A stretch of 50,863 nt of DNA from Chloroflexota bacterium (GCA_009840575.1 VXNO01000174.1:1-50863), one strand, 5' to 3'. Shown: positions 33,075 through 43,511, counted from the stretch's first letter. Notes: a model not told the origin generated them from the sequence alone. Translations and numbers: made by a program.

Positions 33075-34112
33075 ATGCCCAGTAGTACGCGCGTCTTGCG
33101 GGTTGATGCGCAGCAGCCCGACCCAGCCGTCATCGCGCAGGCAGCCGCCGTCATCCGCGCCGGTGGCTTGGTGGCTTTCCCCACGGAGACGGTCTATGGC
33201 TTGGGCGCGAATGCCTGGGATGCCGCCGCCGTGGCACGCATCTTCCGCGCCAAAAGCCGCCCCGCCAGCGACCCGCTCATCGTGCATATCGCCGAGCTGG
33301 CGCAACTGCCAGCCGTCGCCCGGGATCTGCCGGCTGTGGCGTCGCGGCTTTGTGGGCATTTCTTTCCCGGCGCGCTGACGCTGGTGCTGCGCAAGTCGCC
33401 ACGCATCCCTGAGAACCTCAGCGCTGGCTTGGATACAGTCGCCCTGCGCATGCCCGACCATGCTGTGGCGCGCGCTTTGATCAAAGCAGTTGGCGCCCCA
33501 ATCGCCGCGCCCAGCGCCAATACCTTCTCGCGCCCCAGCCCGACCAGCGCCGCGCATGTACTGGAAGACCTGGCGGGCAAAGTCGACCTGCTGCTGGATG
33601 GCGGCGCCACGCGCATCGGCGTCGAATCGACCATTCTAAGCTTGGTGGATGAACCGCCGCGCCTGCTGCGACCGGGCGGCATCTCGCTGGAGGCAATAAG
33701 AGCGCTGCTGCCCAATATCCAATACGCGCCGCAATTTGCCGCCGAAAAAGACACCGTGCCAGCGCCGGGCAGTTTGCTAAAACATTATTCGCCACGCGCG
33801 CGCCTGCTGCTTTTCCGTGGCGATGATTCCGCCGTATACACAGCCATGCGCGCCGAAATCACCCGGCACAGCCAGGTCGGCTTGCTGCTGCGCCAACGCG
33901 ATGCCGAGCAATTCCATGACCTGGACATCCAAATCGAAAGCCTGGGCAGCAACAGCCAACAGGCGGCGGAACGGCTCTTCGCCGCTTTGCGCGCGCTGGA
34001 CAAGGCTGGCGTGGCGGTCATCCTGGCGCGAACCCCCGAAGAGCGCGGGCTGGGGCTGGCGCTGCGTGACCGGCTGCTGCGGGCGGCTGTCGGCGCAGTT
34101 GCAGAAGTATAG
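33075..34112 (+). CDS. L-threonylcarbamoyladenylate synthase (Sua5/YrdC/TsaC, long form)
   Basis: Makes threonylcarbamoyl-AMP for the universal t6A37 tRNA modification, from threonine, bicarbonate and ATP. Start 33075 (MPSSTRVLRVDA) is chosen; the track frame from 32721 passes through a dispersed repeat and antisense of the neighbour. The 345-aa product has the YrdC core with VAFPTETVYGLGANAWD, KSRPASDPLIVHI (Lys/Arg ATP-binding motif) and SANTFSRPSPT, followed by the proline-rich PAPGSLLKHYSPRA linker and a Sua5 C-terminal domain. Archaeal/bacterial Sua5 proteins have this two-domain form. The ribosome binding site is weak. The downstream methyltransferase starts 12 bases later. Confidence 0.92.
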   Translation: MPSSTRVLRVDAQQPDPAVIAQAAAVIRAGGLVAFPTETVYGLGANAWDAAAVARIFRAKSRPASDPLIVHIAELAQLPAVARDLPAVASRLCGHFFPGALTLVLRKSPRIPENLSAGLDTVALRMPDHAVARALIKAVGAPIAAPSANTFSRPSPTSAAHVLEDLAGKVDLLLDGGATRIGVESTILSLVDEPPRLLRPGGISLEAIRALLPNIQYAPQFAAEKDTVPAPGSLLKHYSPRARLLLFRGDDSAVYTAMRAEITRHSQVGLLLRQRDAEQFHDLDIQIESLGSNSQQAAERLFAALRALDKAGVAVILARTPEERGLGLALRDRLLRAAVGAVAEV

Positions 34113-34124
34113 CGCGAGGCAACG

Positions 34125-35023
34125 ATGAAGAAGTGGCTGATCGGACTGTTGGCGCGTTGGATGACGCCCCGTTTGCGCTACATTTGGCACAATCCGGAGC
34201 TATGGCGCTATGCCCAGGCGCGCGGATGGCATGTTACCCAGTCCATTTTTATCATCCTATCCCCGATACTGGCGCGCTGGACGATGTTTATCGCAGCACA
34301 ACCGGCATGGCTGGCATCGACTGGCGCGAAAACGAACAGTTGCAACTGGCGCGTGATGTTTTTCCGCGCTATGCAGAGGAATTCCGCGCATTCAACGATA
34401 GCCTGCTGGCAGAAACACGATTCGCGGGGAATAAGCCTGAATTCGTTGGTTATGACCCATATGTATATCACTGTATGATTCGGCACTTCCAGCCGAGTCG
34501 CATTGTCGAGGTTGGCGCTGGCTATTCGACAGTGGTCGCGTCCCATGCAGCGCGCCTCAATGGCGACGCAAACATTACCGCGATCGAGCCCTATCCCAAT
34601 GCCTACTTGGCCTCTATCGCAGACAAAGTTCAAGTAGTCAGACAGATGGCGCAAGCTGTCGACCTTGATTTCTTTCGCCAGTTGGAAAGCCGAGGCATCC
34701 TCTTTATCGATAGCTCGCATGTCGTCAAGACGGGCAGCGATGTCTGTTACTTGGTATTGGAAGCGCTGCAGATCCTGCAGAGTGGCGTCTTGGTGCATTT
34801 TCACGACATATTTTTGCCATCTGACTATCCTCGCCATTGGCTGACGGAGCGTCGCGTGTTTTGGAATGAACAGTACCTGGTACAAGCCTGGCTGGCGCAC
34901 AATCAACGCGCGAAGATCCGCTTTGCCAATCGCTATATGGCGGCGCGCCACCAAGATCTGTTGACCGAGGCTTTCCCGCACGAGGAACGTCAAGGTGGCG
35001 GCAGCTTGTGGGTACAGGTTTGA
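34125..35023 (+). CDS. Class I SAM-dependent methyltransferase, broken by a one-base frameshift
   Basis: The N-terminal part is in the frame starting at ATG 34125 ([24 protein letters not shown] upstream) and the rest is in the frame listed from 34133. The join lies at the CCC of 34237-34239: one extra C would turn WHVTQ into WHVTP and then read [17 protein letters not shown], the expected sequence. The merged protein is about 299 aa, of the Methyltransf_24-like class, with [19 protein letters not shown] (AdoMet loop), ITAIEPYPN (acidic residue after strand 2) and [16 protein letters not shown]. Such enzymes often occur with glycan or cell-surface genes; the glycosyltransferase lies 2.2 kb away. 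Substrate unknown. A missing base in a homopolymer is a frequent sequencing error. Confidence 0.75.
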
Positions 35024-35047
35024 GACGGGCTTTGCTTGCGCGGACTA

Positions 35048-35056
35048 TGCTATAAT
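35048..35056 (+). promoter_or_regulatory. Extended -10 promoter for asnS
   Basis: TGCTATAAT is a consensus extended -10; no good -35 is seen. Start near 35063, 34 bases before the TTG start codon of asnS. Confidence 0.55.
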
Positions 35057-35096
35057 CCGCGCTGACAATTCGCCAAAGCGCGGAAGGACAGACAAA

Positions 35097-36434
35097 TTGA
35101 GCCAGCTCATTCGCATCCAGGATATCGCCGCCTATGATGGGCGTGAGGTCACCGTGCGGGGCTGGGTCTACAGCCGCACCGGCAAGGGCCGCTTGCAATT
35201 CATCCTGCTGCGCGATGGCAGCGGGCAGGCGCAGTGCGTGGCGTTCAAACGTGAGATGCCGCCCGAAGATTTTGAGCTGGCGCGGGGCTTGACACAAGAG
35301 TCTGCCGTCATCATTCACGGCACAGTCCGGGCGGATGAGCGCGCGCCCGGCTTCCCCGGCGGCTATGAAATCGGCATCCGCTCGCTGGAAGTTGCGCAGC
35401 TGGCGCAGGAATACCCCATCAGCCCCAAAGAGCATGGTACCGAGTTCCTGATGAACCACCGTCACTTGTGGCTGCGCAGCAATCGGCAGTGGGCGATATT
35501 GCGGGTGCGCGCCACCATCATCAAAGCCATGCGCGACTGGCTGGATAACGAAGGCTTCTTGTTGGTCGATACGCCTATCATCACACCTGCGGCTGGCGAA
35601 GAGACCACAACCCTCTTTGAGCTCGACTACTTTGGCGAGGCGGCTTTCCTGGCGCAGACTGGGCAACTCTACAACGAAGCCAACATCGCCGCTTTTGGCA
35701 AGGTCTATTGTTTTGGTCCGACCTTCCGCGCCGAGAAATCAAAGACGCGCCGCCACTTGATCGAATTCTGGATGCTGGAGCCAGAGATCGCCTTCTGCTC
35801 GCTGGAAGAGCTGATGGACATCGAAGAGGGCATGGTAGCGTATGTGGTGGAGCAAGTCTTGGCGCAGCGCCAGCAAGAACTGGAAATCATCGGGCGCGAC
35901 CTGGACAAGCTGCGCGCTATACAAAGGCCTTTCGCGCGCATCAGCTATGATGAAGCGGTCGAGCGCTTGCAGGCATTGCGCGGCCAGACTGATGACCCGG
36001 CGCGCCAAGCCGAGCTAGAAATCGCCTGGGGCGAAGATTTTGGCAGCCCGCATGAGACGGTGCTGGCGGGCTTATTCGACAAGCCGGTCTTTGTCTATCA
36101 CTACCCCACCGCTGTGAAAGCCTTCTATATGACGCCAGTGGCGGGACGCCCCGAAGTCTGCCGCAGCGTTGATCTGCTCGCCCCTGAGGGCTATGGCGAG
36201 ATCATCGGCGGCAGCGAGCGCATCCACGACCACGACCTGCTGGCAGCGAATATCGACAAGATGGGCTTGGGGCGCGAGGCCTATGCCTGGTACCTTGACC
36301 TGCGCAAGTTCGGCACCGTCCCGCACGCCGGCTTCGGCATCGGCATCGAGCGCACGGTTGCATGGATCTGTGGATTGAGCCATGTGCGCGAGACGATACC
36401 CTATGCCCGCCTGCTCAACCGCAAGTATCCTTAA
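35097..36434 (+). CDS. asnS: Asparaginyl-tRNA synthetase
   Basis: Class II synthetase that charges tRNA-Asn. The start is TTG at 35097, supported by GGAAGGA eight bases upstream and the promoter just ahead; the longer track frame has no such support. The 445-aa product has the OB-fold anticodon domain ([20 protein letters not shown]), motif 1 region, motif 2 as [20 protein letters not shown], and motif 3 as [16 protein letters not shown], ending [15 protein letters not shown], which is AsnRS-like rather than AspRS-like. The RAEKS-TRRH version of motif 2 also favours AsnRS. The stop shares the string TTAA with the convergent radA stop. Confidence 0.93.
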   Translation: MSQLIRIQDIAAYDGREVTVRGWVYSRTGKGRLQFILLRDGSGQAQCVAFKREMPPEDFELARGLTQESAVIIHGTVRADERAPGFPGGYEIGIRSLEVAQLAQEYPISPKEHGTEFLMNHRHLWLRSNRQWAILRVRATIIKAMRDWLDNEGFLLVDTPIITPAAGEETTTLFELDYFGEAAFLAQTGQLYNEANIAAFGKVYCFGPTFRAEKSKTRRHLIEFWMLEPEIAFCSLEELMDIEEGMVAYVVEQVLAQRQQELEIIGRDLDKLRAIQRPFARISYDEAVERLQALRGQTDDPARQAELEIAWGEDFGSPHETVLAGLFDKPVFVYHYPTAVKAFYMTPVAGRPEVCRSVDLLAPEGYGEIIGGSERIHDHDLLAANIDKMGLGREAYAWYLDLRKFGTVPHAGFGIGIERTVAWICGLSHVRETIPYARLLNRKYP

Positions 36435-37801
36435 ACAGCAGGCAGCGCCGCCCGCAAAGCCTCAGCCAGGTTGCGCGCTTCGATTAACTCGATGCCGCTG
36501 GACAGCTCTGTCTTGCGCCGTAGCCTGGGCAGCAGCGCCCGTTTGAAGCCGATTTTCTGCGCTTCGGATAAGCGCGCCGCCAACTGACCGACCTGCCGCA
36601 GCTCGCCACCTAGCCCCACCTCGCCCACGACAGCCAGATCGGCAGGCAAGGGACGGTCGTGATAACTGGAGGCGATCGCCAATGCCAGCGCCAGGTCCGC
36701 GGCTGGCTCGGTGATTTTTAAGCCGCCGATGACATTGACGAAGATATCCTGCTCCCAGAGCTTCAATTTCAGGCGCTTGCTGAGCACGGCGCTGAGCAAG
36801 AGCAGGCGATTGCTGTCGAAGCCATTGGCGGTGCGACGCGGATTGCTGAAAGGCGACGGGCTTGTCAAGGCTTGCACTTCCACCAGCAGCGGGCGCGTGC
36901 CTTCCAGCGTGATAGCAATCGCCGAGCCAGAGACGGTGACCAGGCGCTCTTCGATGAAGGCTTCGGATGGATTGTGCACTTCGACCAAGCCGCTGCCGCG
37001 CATTTCAAATACGCCGATTTCGCTGGTCGCGCCGAAGCGGTTCTTGACGCCGCGCAGCAGTCGGTAATGCTGGAAAGGATCGCCCTCCAGGTAGAGCACC
37101 GCATCGACGATATGCTCCAGCACGCGCGGACCAGCGATGCTGCCGTCTTTGGTTACATGCCCCACCAGCATGATGCTGATGCCGCTGGACTTCGCCAGTT
37201 GCTGCAGCTCGCCCGCGCATTGCCGCACCTGGGCGGGCAAACCGGGCAGCGAATTGGAGTCGGCGTGGCGCGTCGTCTGGATAGAATCGACCACCAGCAA
37301 GCGCGGCCGCAGCTCCTGTGTCTGCGCGATGATATTCGCCAGGCCGGTCTCTGGCAGCAGGTATAGCGACTGCGCAGCCAAGCCGAGTCGGTCGGCGCGG
37401 CGTTTGAGCTGGCGGACGCTTTCTTCGCCACTGACATAAAGCGCCTTGTCGCCACTTTTCGCCATCGCTGCCGATAGCTGCAGGGCAAGTGTAGATTTGC
37501 CGATGCCGGGCTCGCCGCCCAGCAAGATTATGCTGCCCGGCACCAAGCCGCCGCCCAGCACGCGGTTGAACTCGGCGATGGGCAATTGGATGCGCGGCTC
37601 GGCGCTCGGGTCAATCTCAGCCAGGCGCTGGGGCTGCCTTTGCGAGGCAGGCGCGGCAATGGAAGCTGCCGAAGCGGTGGAGCGCTGCTCAACCACTTCT
37701 TGGAAAGTGTTGAATTCACCGCATTGCGGGCAGATTTTGAAGTAGCCAGCGCTACGCCGCCCGCACTGGCTGCAAATGTAGGTGGTTCGCTGCTTTGCCA
37801 T
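36431..37801 (-). CDS. radA: DNA repair protein RadA (Sms)
   Basis: RecA-related branch-migration helicase acting in recombination repair. The 456-aa product has the N-terminal zinc finger [20 protein letters not shown], the Walker A loop [13 protein letters not shown] at about residue 95, Walker [10 protein letters not shown], the RadA-specific KNRFG motif ([16 protein letters not shown]), and a C-terminal Lon-protease-like domain with the inactive [14 protein letters not shown] region. Length and order are standard. The ATG has no strong ribosome binding site. Single gene. Confidence 0.94.
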   Translation of the reverse strand: MAKQRTTYICSQCGRRSAGYFKICPQCGEFNTFQEVVEQRSTASAASIAAPASQRQPQRLAEIDPSAEPRIQLPIAEFNRVLGGGLVPGSIILLGGEPGIGKSTLALQLSAAMAKSGDKALYVSGEESVRQLKRRADRLGLAAQSLYLLPETGLANIIAQTQELRPRLLVVDSIQTTRHADSNSLPGLPAQVRQCAGELQQLAKSSGISIMLVGHVTKDGSIAGPRVLEHIVDAVLYLEGDPFQHYRLLRGVKNRFGATSEIGVFEMRGSGLVEVHNPSEAFIEERLVTVSGSAIAITLEGTRPLLVEVQALTSPSPFSNPRRTANGFDSNRLLLLSAVLSKRLKLKLWEQDIFVNVIGGLKITEPAADLALALAIASSYHDRPLPADLAVVGEVGLGGELRQVGQLAARLSEAQKIGFKRALLPRLRRKTELSSGIELIEARNLAEALRAALPAV

Positions 37802-38101
37802 TTTGCGCTAAGGAATGACGACTTGGTCACAAGCGGACAGGCTGCCCGCGGCGAAGAAGGCTTCTATGGGAGCGATATGGATTCAATATGACCTCCCAAA
37901 CCGGCTATGCGCAAGTTGGCGCTACAAGATTGCCAGCCTGCCACAGACTGCGATGACGCTTATGCTGAATCAGTATAGTATGAATAGCCCTCTGCTGTCA
38001 GCTATGCGAAGGGTGATTTTTTTGAACACCACAGTTGTAACGATGTCGTAAGCATTCTGCGTCATGCTGTGATGAAATGCCTGCTCAGAAAGAGAGACGA
38101 T
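37802..38101. other. Divergent intergenic region radA / DUF3179 gene
   Basis: About 300 bases without a gene, somewhat AT-richer in the right half. A TATAGT at 37974-37979 could be a -10 for the plus-strand gene but has no good -35. Nothing else recognised. Confidence 0.4.
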
Positions 38102-39271
38102 ATGCTCAAGCAAATGCCTCCGCGCGCTTTTTCCCTGCTTTGCTCCCTTGTCTTGATTGTCGCTGTCGGCAGCGGCTCCCTGCTGGCCCATGCCCAAGCC
38201 GATGACAACTGCGCGCCGCGCAACCTGCGCACCAGCAATTGGCGCACCGACTTCTGCAATCATATAGTCGACTACAACGAAATCCTGGTTGGCAACCCGA
38301 CCAAAGATGGCATCCCGGCGCTCACCGACCCGCGCATGGAAACAATCGCGGATGCCAGCGCCTGGCTGGTCGATCGCTCACCGGTGATTGCGCTGGAGAT
38401 TGAGGGCGATGCGCGCGCCTACCCGCTGGCGGTTCTGATGTGGCACGAAATCGCCAATGACCAGATCGGCGGCTTGCCCGTGGCGGTTACCTTCTGCCCC
38501 CTGTGCAATAGCGCCATCGCTTTCGACCGGCGCGTGGACGAGGCTGTCCTCGACTTCGGCGTGAGCGGCTTGCTGCGCAATAGCGACCTGGTCATGTACG
38601 ACCGGCAGACCGAAAGTTGGTGGCAGCAATTGACTGGCGAAGGGCTGGCTGGGGACTATGCCGGCGTCTTGCTGGATATTGTGCCAGCGCAGGTGATTAG
38701 CTTTGGCGCTTTTGCCGAGCGGCATGCGGATGGGCTGGTGCTTTCGCGGGCAACGGGTTACGCCCGCCAATATGGCATGAATCCCTATCGCGGCTACGAC
38801 AGCCGCACGAGCCGCCCCTTCTTGTTCGATGGCGAAATTGATACGCGCCTGCCCAGCCCAGTCGATCATGTGCTGGCAGCAATAATTGATGACACCGCAG
38901 TTGCCTATCCCTTCTCGATTCTGCGGGAAGCGGGCGTCATCAACGATGTCTTGGGGGAGATGCCGCTGGTGGCATTCTATCAAGGCGGCGTTGCCAGCGC
39001 CCTGGGCGATGCCGTCATCGACAATGCGCGCGACATCGGCACGGCAAGCCTGTATCACGCGCAGGTGGATGGACTGATACTGGAGTTCGCGCGGGGCGAG
39101 AGCGGCGGCTTCGTGGATGCGCAGACAGGCTCAAGCTGGAATGCCTTTGGCGAGGCGATTGATGGCGAACTGGCTGGCGCGCAACTGGAATGGATAAACG
39201 CCTTCCCGCATTTCTGGTTCGCCTGGGCGGCCTTTTATCCCGATACGTTGGTGTATGGGATGGATGGATGA
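38102..39271 (+). CDS. DUF3179 domain secreted protein
   Basis: Exported protein of unknown function, common in Chloroflexota and archaea. Start 38102 (MLKQMPPRAFS) is used because GAGAGACG lies upstream. A signal peptide (FSLLCSLVLIVAVGSGSLLA) shortened here to LVLIVAVGSGSLLA is followed by the 360-residue mature part. DUF3179 hallmarks are ARAYPLAVLMWHEIAND, the Cys pair TFCPLCNSAIAFDR, and LVMYDRQTESWWQQLTGEG. The paired Cys and conserved His suggest a metal or redox centre, but no activity is established. Monocistronic; converges on the amino-acid ABC operon. Confidence 0.85.
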   Translation: MLKQMPPRAFSLLCSLVLIVAVGSGSLLAHAQADDNCAPRNLRTSNWRTDFCNHIVDYNEILVGNPTKDGIPALTDPRMETIADASAWLVDRSPVIALEIEGDARAYPLAVLMWHEIANDQIGGLPVAVTFCPLCNSAIAFDRRVDEAVLDFGVSGLLRNSDLVMYDRQTESWWQQLTGEGLAGDYAGVLLDIVPAQVISFGAFAERHADGLVLSRATGYARQYGMNPYRGYDSRTSRPFLFDGEIDTRLPSPVDHVLAAIIDDTAVAYPFSILREAGVINDVLGEMPLVAFYQGGVASALGDAVIDNARDIGTASLYHAQVDGLILEFARGESGGFVDAQTGSSWNAFGEAIDGELAGAQLEWINAFPHFWFAWAAFYPDTLVYGMDG

Positions 39272-39283
39272 CGGCGCTTTTCA

Positions 39284-39305
39284 CCCCCTCAACCCCCAGA
39301 GGGGG
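39284..39305. terminator. Hairpin between convergent genes
   Basis: CCCCCTC-AACCCCCA-GAGGGGG, a perfect 7-bp GC stem with an 8-base loop, between the DUF3179 stop and the ATPase stop. No T-run on either side, so termination strength is uncertain. Confidence 0.45.
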
Positions 39306-39314
39306 CTATAGCAG

Positions 39315-40085
39315 CTACAGAATCTGATCCAGGAACTCTTGCGTGCGCGGATGATGAGAGATTTCGTCGCTGAAGAAGTTCTCTGGCGGACCCTGCTCGA
39401 CGATGCGCCCCATATCCATGAAGATGACGCGGTCGGCGACTTCCCGCGCGAATCCCATCTCGTGCGTAACCACCAACATCGTCATGCCGGTGCGCGCTAG
39501 CTCTTTCATAACATCCAGCACTTCTTTGATCATCTCAGGGTCTAGCGCCGAGGTCGGCTCGTCAAAGAGCATGATCTTCGGCTCCATAGCCAGGGCGCGG
39601 GCGATGGCGACGCGCTGCTGCTGGCCGCCGGAGAGTTGCCCGGGGTACTTATAGGCTTGCTCGGGGATGCCGACCCGCTCCAGCAATTCCATCGCCCGGT
39701 GTTCGGCTTTGTCGCGTGCCCAGTGCCGCACTTTCATCGGCGCAAGCGTGATATTGTCCATCACCGTCAAATGCGGGAAGAGGTTAAATTGCTGGAAGAC
39801 CATGCCGGTCTCGCGGCGGATCTCGGCGATATTCTGCACATCGTGGCTTAACTCAATGCCATCGACGATGATTGTGCCATCCTGGTGCTCTTCCAGCCGA
39901 TTGATGCAGCGGATGAAAGTGGACTTGCCCGAGCCAGAGGGTCCGATGATAACCAGCACTTCCTGCGGCATCACTTCTAGCGATATATTGCGCAAGACAT
40001 GAAATTCGCCGAACCACTTGTTCATATCGCGGCAGATGATGATTGGGTCGTCGCCCGCCATGACTTGCTTGCTGTCCGCTTCCAT
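39315..40085 (-). CDS. Polar amino-acid ABC transporter ATP-binding protein (GlnQ/AapP type)
   Basis: Cytosolic ATPase of the importer encoded upstream. The 256-aa product carries Walker [15 protein letters not shown]-loop [11 protein letters not shown], signature [15 protein letters not shown], Walker [15 protein letters not shown] and the switch His in [12 protein letters not shown]. The [17 protein letters not shown] and [10 protein letters not shown] patterns are typical of the PAAT (polar amino acid) group. Last gene of the operon, 30 bases after the giant permease. Confidence 0.95.
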   Translation of the reverse strand: MEADSKQVMAGDDPIIICRDMNKWFGEFHVLRNISLEVMPQEVLVIIGPSGSGKSTFIRCINRLEEHQDGTIIVDGIELSHDVQNIAEIRRETGMVFQQFNLFPHLTVMDNITLAPMKVRHWARDKAEHRAMELLERVGIPEQAYKYPGQLSGGQQQRVAIARALAMEPKIMLFDEPTSALDPEMIKEVLDVMKELARTGMTMLVVTHEMGFAREVADRVIFMDMGRIVEQGPPENFFSDEISHHPRTQEFLDQIL

Positions 40086-40115
40086 TGTGTGCCTCCGCTT
40101 TGCTGATTGCGCGCG

Positions 40116-43100
40116 CTAGAGATATTCCGCTCGTACCGCGCCCGAGCCAGTCGCTTCTACCTTGCGGCTGATGTAGGACATAAGGTAGCTGAAGACAAAG
40201 AATATAATCGCGACATACAGGAAGGTCTCTTGACGCCGCTGCAAGTATTCGGGCTGCGCGACCACCCGTTGGGCGATGCCCAGGATCTCCGCCAAGCCCA
40301 CGATGTAGACCAGCGAGGTGTCTTTGAAGAGCGAGATAAATTGCCCGACCAGCGCCGGGATGACCGCCCGCAGCGCCTGTGGCAGCAAGATATGCAGGGT
40401 CGTCTGCCAGGTGGACAAGCCAATCGCCTGCGCCGCTTCCATCTGCCCGCGCCCGATGGACTGCAAGCCACCGCGCACATTTTCCGCCAGGTAGGCCGCG
40501 CTGAACATGGTGATGCCCACCCAGGCGCGCACCGCCCCTTCGATTGTCGCCAAGGTGGGGTCAATCAGCGGCACCAGCAACGTCGCCATGAAGAGCACCG
40601 TGATGAGTGGTACACCGCGCACCGCTTCAATGTAGAGGATGCAAGCTGTCTTGACGACCGGCAAAGAGCTGCGCCGCCCCAGCGCCAAAGCCACGCCGAT
40701 AGGGAAGGATGCGCCCACGCCCAATATCGTCAGCTGCATGGTCAGCATCAAGCCGCCCCACAGCCGCTTGTCCGATAAAGGCAGCAGGTCAGCCGCGGAG
40801 GTTTGCAGTATGCCCTGCGCTTCCAGCCCGGTGACCAGGCTCGGCACGAGCACGAGCGCCGCCAGCCAAAGCAGAAAGACAAGCGCCAAGCCCAACTGCG
40901 GGGAGCTGCCCAGCCCCCTCAGCAAGCCGCCGGCTGGCCGCTTGCGACTCTTGTACGCGCCTTGTCCAAGCTCGCCGCGTCTGAATTCATAAGCGCCCAC
41001 CGCCAGCCAAACAATGAAGAGCGCGCTTGATGCGCGGTCCAGCAATGTCCAGGTTTGCAACCACAGGAAGGTCAAGAGCAGCAAGCCAATGATGATGCGG
41101 TTGGAGTTCCACTGCAGCGCGCCGCCGAAGAACATCCAGCCCATCCAAAGCGCAAATGCCAGCGCCGCCAGCAAACTCGCCATGCCCTCGCCAGCCAGCG
41201 TGTTTGTATCAAGAACTGTAAAAAAGATAGCCAGCCAGCCGAGCAGATAACCAGCGCGCTTAACTGACAGGGGCAGATGGCTGCGCAGCAACTCGCCGAG
41301 ATGCCCCGCCAGCAAGCCCAGCGCCACCAGCCCCAGCCATAGCCCCAAAGACGAAAGCGGTTCTGTCACCCAGCCGGGCCAGACCAGGTTGATGATATGC
41401 CCGCCGAGCAGTGGCAAAAAGAAGCCGCCCGCCAGCAGCGCCGCCCCCGCCAAGCCGCCGCGGTACAGCAAGCCGATAAAGCGCATCGCCAGCAGCCACA
41501 GCAAACCCGCCAAGCCGCCGCCCAGCGCCGCGCCAGACAAACCGCCCACGCCCGATGCCATCACATACATCACAAGCGGGAAAGCCGCCCAGCTATACAG
41601 CAGCGGCCGATTCAAAGAGCCTTCCGCGTCTTCGCCCGGGTAATTGCGGATGAGCCAGGCTTCGCAGCGCCGCGCCAGTTCGACGAGGCCAAATGCCGCC
41701 GCCAACTGCAACGCGACGCGGGCGACTTCCGAAAGGCCGCCGCCAGCCACTATCGCGAAGTAAGCCAGCAAGACCAAGAGCGGCGCTAGCGCCCAAGCCA
41801 ACACAACCAGCCGATTTAGGGGCTCGTCAAATGCGCTCTGTTTGCCGAGCAGATGCGCCATGATGCGCCCAAATACAAAGCCCCAGACGACCGTGATGAA
41901 GAAGGGCAGCAGCGCCTCGACCTGCCGAAAGAATGAGGGGATAAAATGGATGAGGAAGGTCGGGAAATCACGCAAGCCGCGGAATTGATTGTCAATCAGC
42001 GCCACATAGGGGATGTTGCTGCCGTCAACCTGCGGGCGCGCTGCCGTTACCACCAGCGCATCGTCATTGACGCGCACATAACGCGATTCAGTGGGGCTGA
42101 GCGTGCGCTCGATGATGGGATGAATGCCGTAAGCAGCCAGGATGGCGCTGCCCCTGTGCCCCTCGGCGGCATTTTTGCTGAAGATGTACCAGCCGTCGCG
42201 CGGGATGGTGAATGTAACCTGGTCGCCTGCAGCGCTCAGCACGCCGTCCGCCAGCGTCTCCAGACTGCGCGCGTCGCGGATGGCGACCTGCATGGGCGTT
42301 TGCCCCAGCTGATAAAGCTCCAGCACGGATTGTGGCGTCAGCAGGCGCACGAACATGTCACGCAAGAAGGCGGCTTCGCGCGCTGACGGATTGATCAGTT
42401 TTTCTTCATCATCGCGCTGGGCGGGTTTGCCGATGAGGTCTTCGGACAAATGCAGGACCAAAAGCTCACCCAGCTCTTCCAGTTGCTCGCTGGCGAGCGT
42501 GGCGCTGGTCAAGGCGGCGAAACTGTCATGCAAATAGATGGGCAGCGCGCGGCTCACCGACAGATTCCTGATGCCGTCCTCCAGTGGCACGGCTGCGTCC
42601 AGGATGGCATCGACGTTTGGCTCGGTTGTACGGGCTGCCTCTTTGAGCCTGACCAGCCACCAGCGCAATTTTTCGATTGCCACATCGCCCTGGGTCAGCT
42701 CCGCGCCCATGCCAGCCACGAACTTGTGGGTCGAAGCCAGCATGTCGTTGGTGCGCATGAAGGTGCGGATATTGAGACGGGTGCGTTCTTCCAGCGTCTC
42801 GGTCAGCTCGCGACTTAGCATGCTGTCGAAGGTCTCGCCAACCGCATGCTGCTGTTCGATGCGGTTATTAGCGGCATTCGCCAAGGCATTGGTCCCCCGG
42901 TCGGAGAAGCCAGACAAGTCACGTAGGGTTTCTATATCGGCAACTTCGTCCAGCGCCAGGCTGACGGACACGGTTTCACCGGCCGCGGCGATGAAAGCCA
43001 GGCTGCGCTGGGGCGTCAATGTGGAGGCGCGGTCAATGATATCCACATTGCCCGCCGTAAAGTAGGATTTGGGCTGGCTGACGCCCCCGTCAATGAGCGG

Positions 43101-43508
43101 CGGCAATATCGACACCGCCACAATGACCGTCAGAGCCAGCGGCGTCAGCAAGCGCGCAGCCACCTGCCCCCAAGCCGCCAGGCTGATGCCAGTCAAAAAA
43201 GCCGCCAGCAGCACGACAATTGCCAGCCGCCATTCGTAGATACTCTCGAAGGATTCCATCATCAGCAGGCGCTGGTTGTTGATGATGGCAAACCAGTTGC
43301 CGCTTCTCACCGTCCAACCGAGGAAGCTGACCGTCAGCGCCACAATCAACAGCGCAACCAGCACGCTGACGATGGTATCACTCGGCGAGCCGAAGAGGTT
43401 TTGACGCAGCCAGCCGAGGATCCCCACTTCGGCGCGAGACGGCGGCTGTGGCGGCTCCTCGGCATGGAAGATAATAGTCTTGCTGGCGTCAACTGTAGGG
43501 TCTGTCAT
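40116..43508 (-). CDS. Giant polar amino-acid ABC transporter permease with large inserted domain
   Basis: Only the last 215 of 1130 residues (about 916-1130) look like an ordinary His/Glu/Gln/Arg-family permease: LWGGLMLTMQLTILGVGASF, the EAA loop QMEAAQAIGLSTWQTTLHIL and FKDTSLVYIVGLAEI. The start (LRQNLFGSPSDTIVSVL) also fits AapM-type permeases, which are normally about 350-400 aa. In between lie two further membrane segments (about 93-140), a soluble region of about 375 residues (141-515) without a recognised domain, rich in helices and ending with beta-like VTFTIPRDGWYIFSKNA, and then about ten extra hydrophobic helices (520-890) rich in Gly/Ala/Leu. The frame is open throughout, in one operon with AapJ-, AapQ- and AapP-like genes. 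It follows AapQ by three bases. Confidence 0.85.
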   Translation of the reverse strand: MTDPTVDASKTIIFHAEEPPQPPSRAEVGILGWLRQNLFGSPSDTIVSVLVALLIVALTVSFLGWTVRSGNWFAIINNQRLLMMESFESIYEWRLAIVVLLAAFLTGISLAAWGQVAARLLTPLALTVIVAVSILPPLIDGGVSQPKSYFTAGNVDIIDRASTLTPQRSLAFIAAAGETVSVSLALDEVADIETLRDLSGFSDRGTNALANAANNRIEQQHAVGETFDSMLSRELTETLEERTRLNIRTFMRTNDMLASTHKFVAGMGAELTQGDVAIEKLRWWLVRLKEAARTTEPNVDAILDAAVPLEDGIRNLSVSRALPIYLHDSFAALTSATLASEQLEELGELLVLHLSEDLIGKPAQRDDEEKLINPSAREAAFLRDMFVRLLTPQSVLELYQLGQTPMQVAIRDARSLETLADGVLSAAGDQVTFTIPRDGWYIFSKNAAEGHRGSAILAAYGIHPIIERTLSPTESRYVRVNDDALVVTAARPQVDGSNIPYVALIDNQFRGLRDFPTFLIHFIPSFFRQVEALLPFFITVVWGFVFGRIMAHLLGKQSAFDEPLNRLVVLAWALAPLLVLLAYFAIVAGGGLSEVARVALQLAAAFGLVELARRCEAWLIRNYPGEDAEGSLNRPLLYSWAAFPLVMYVMASGVGGLSGAALGGGLAGLLWLLAMRFIGLLYRGGLAGAALLAGGFFLPLLGGHIINLVWPGWVTEPLSSLGLWLGLVALGLLAGHLGELLRSHLPLSVKRAGYLLGWLAIFFTVLDTNTLAGEGMASLLAALAFALWMGWMFFGGALQWNSNRIIIGLLLLTFLWLQTWTLLDRASSALFIVWLAVGAYEFRRGELGQGAYKSRKRPAGGLLRGLGSSPQLGLALVFLLWLAALVLVPSLVTGLEAQGILQTSAADLLPLSDKRLWGGLMLTMQLTILGVGASFPIGVALALGRRSSLPVVKTACILYIEAVRGVPLITVLFMATLLVPLIDPTLATIEGAVRAWVGITMFSAAYLAENVRGGLQSIGRGQMEAAQAIGLSTWQTTLHILLPQALRAVIPALVGQFISLFKDTSLVYIVGLAEILGIAQRVVAQPEYLQRRQETFLYVAIIFFVFSYLMSYISRKVEATGSGAVRAEYL

Positions 43509-43511
43509 CGT

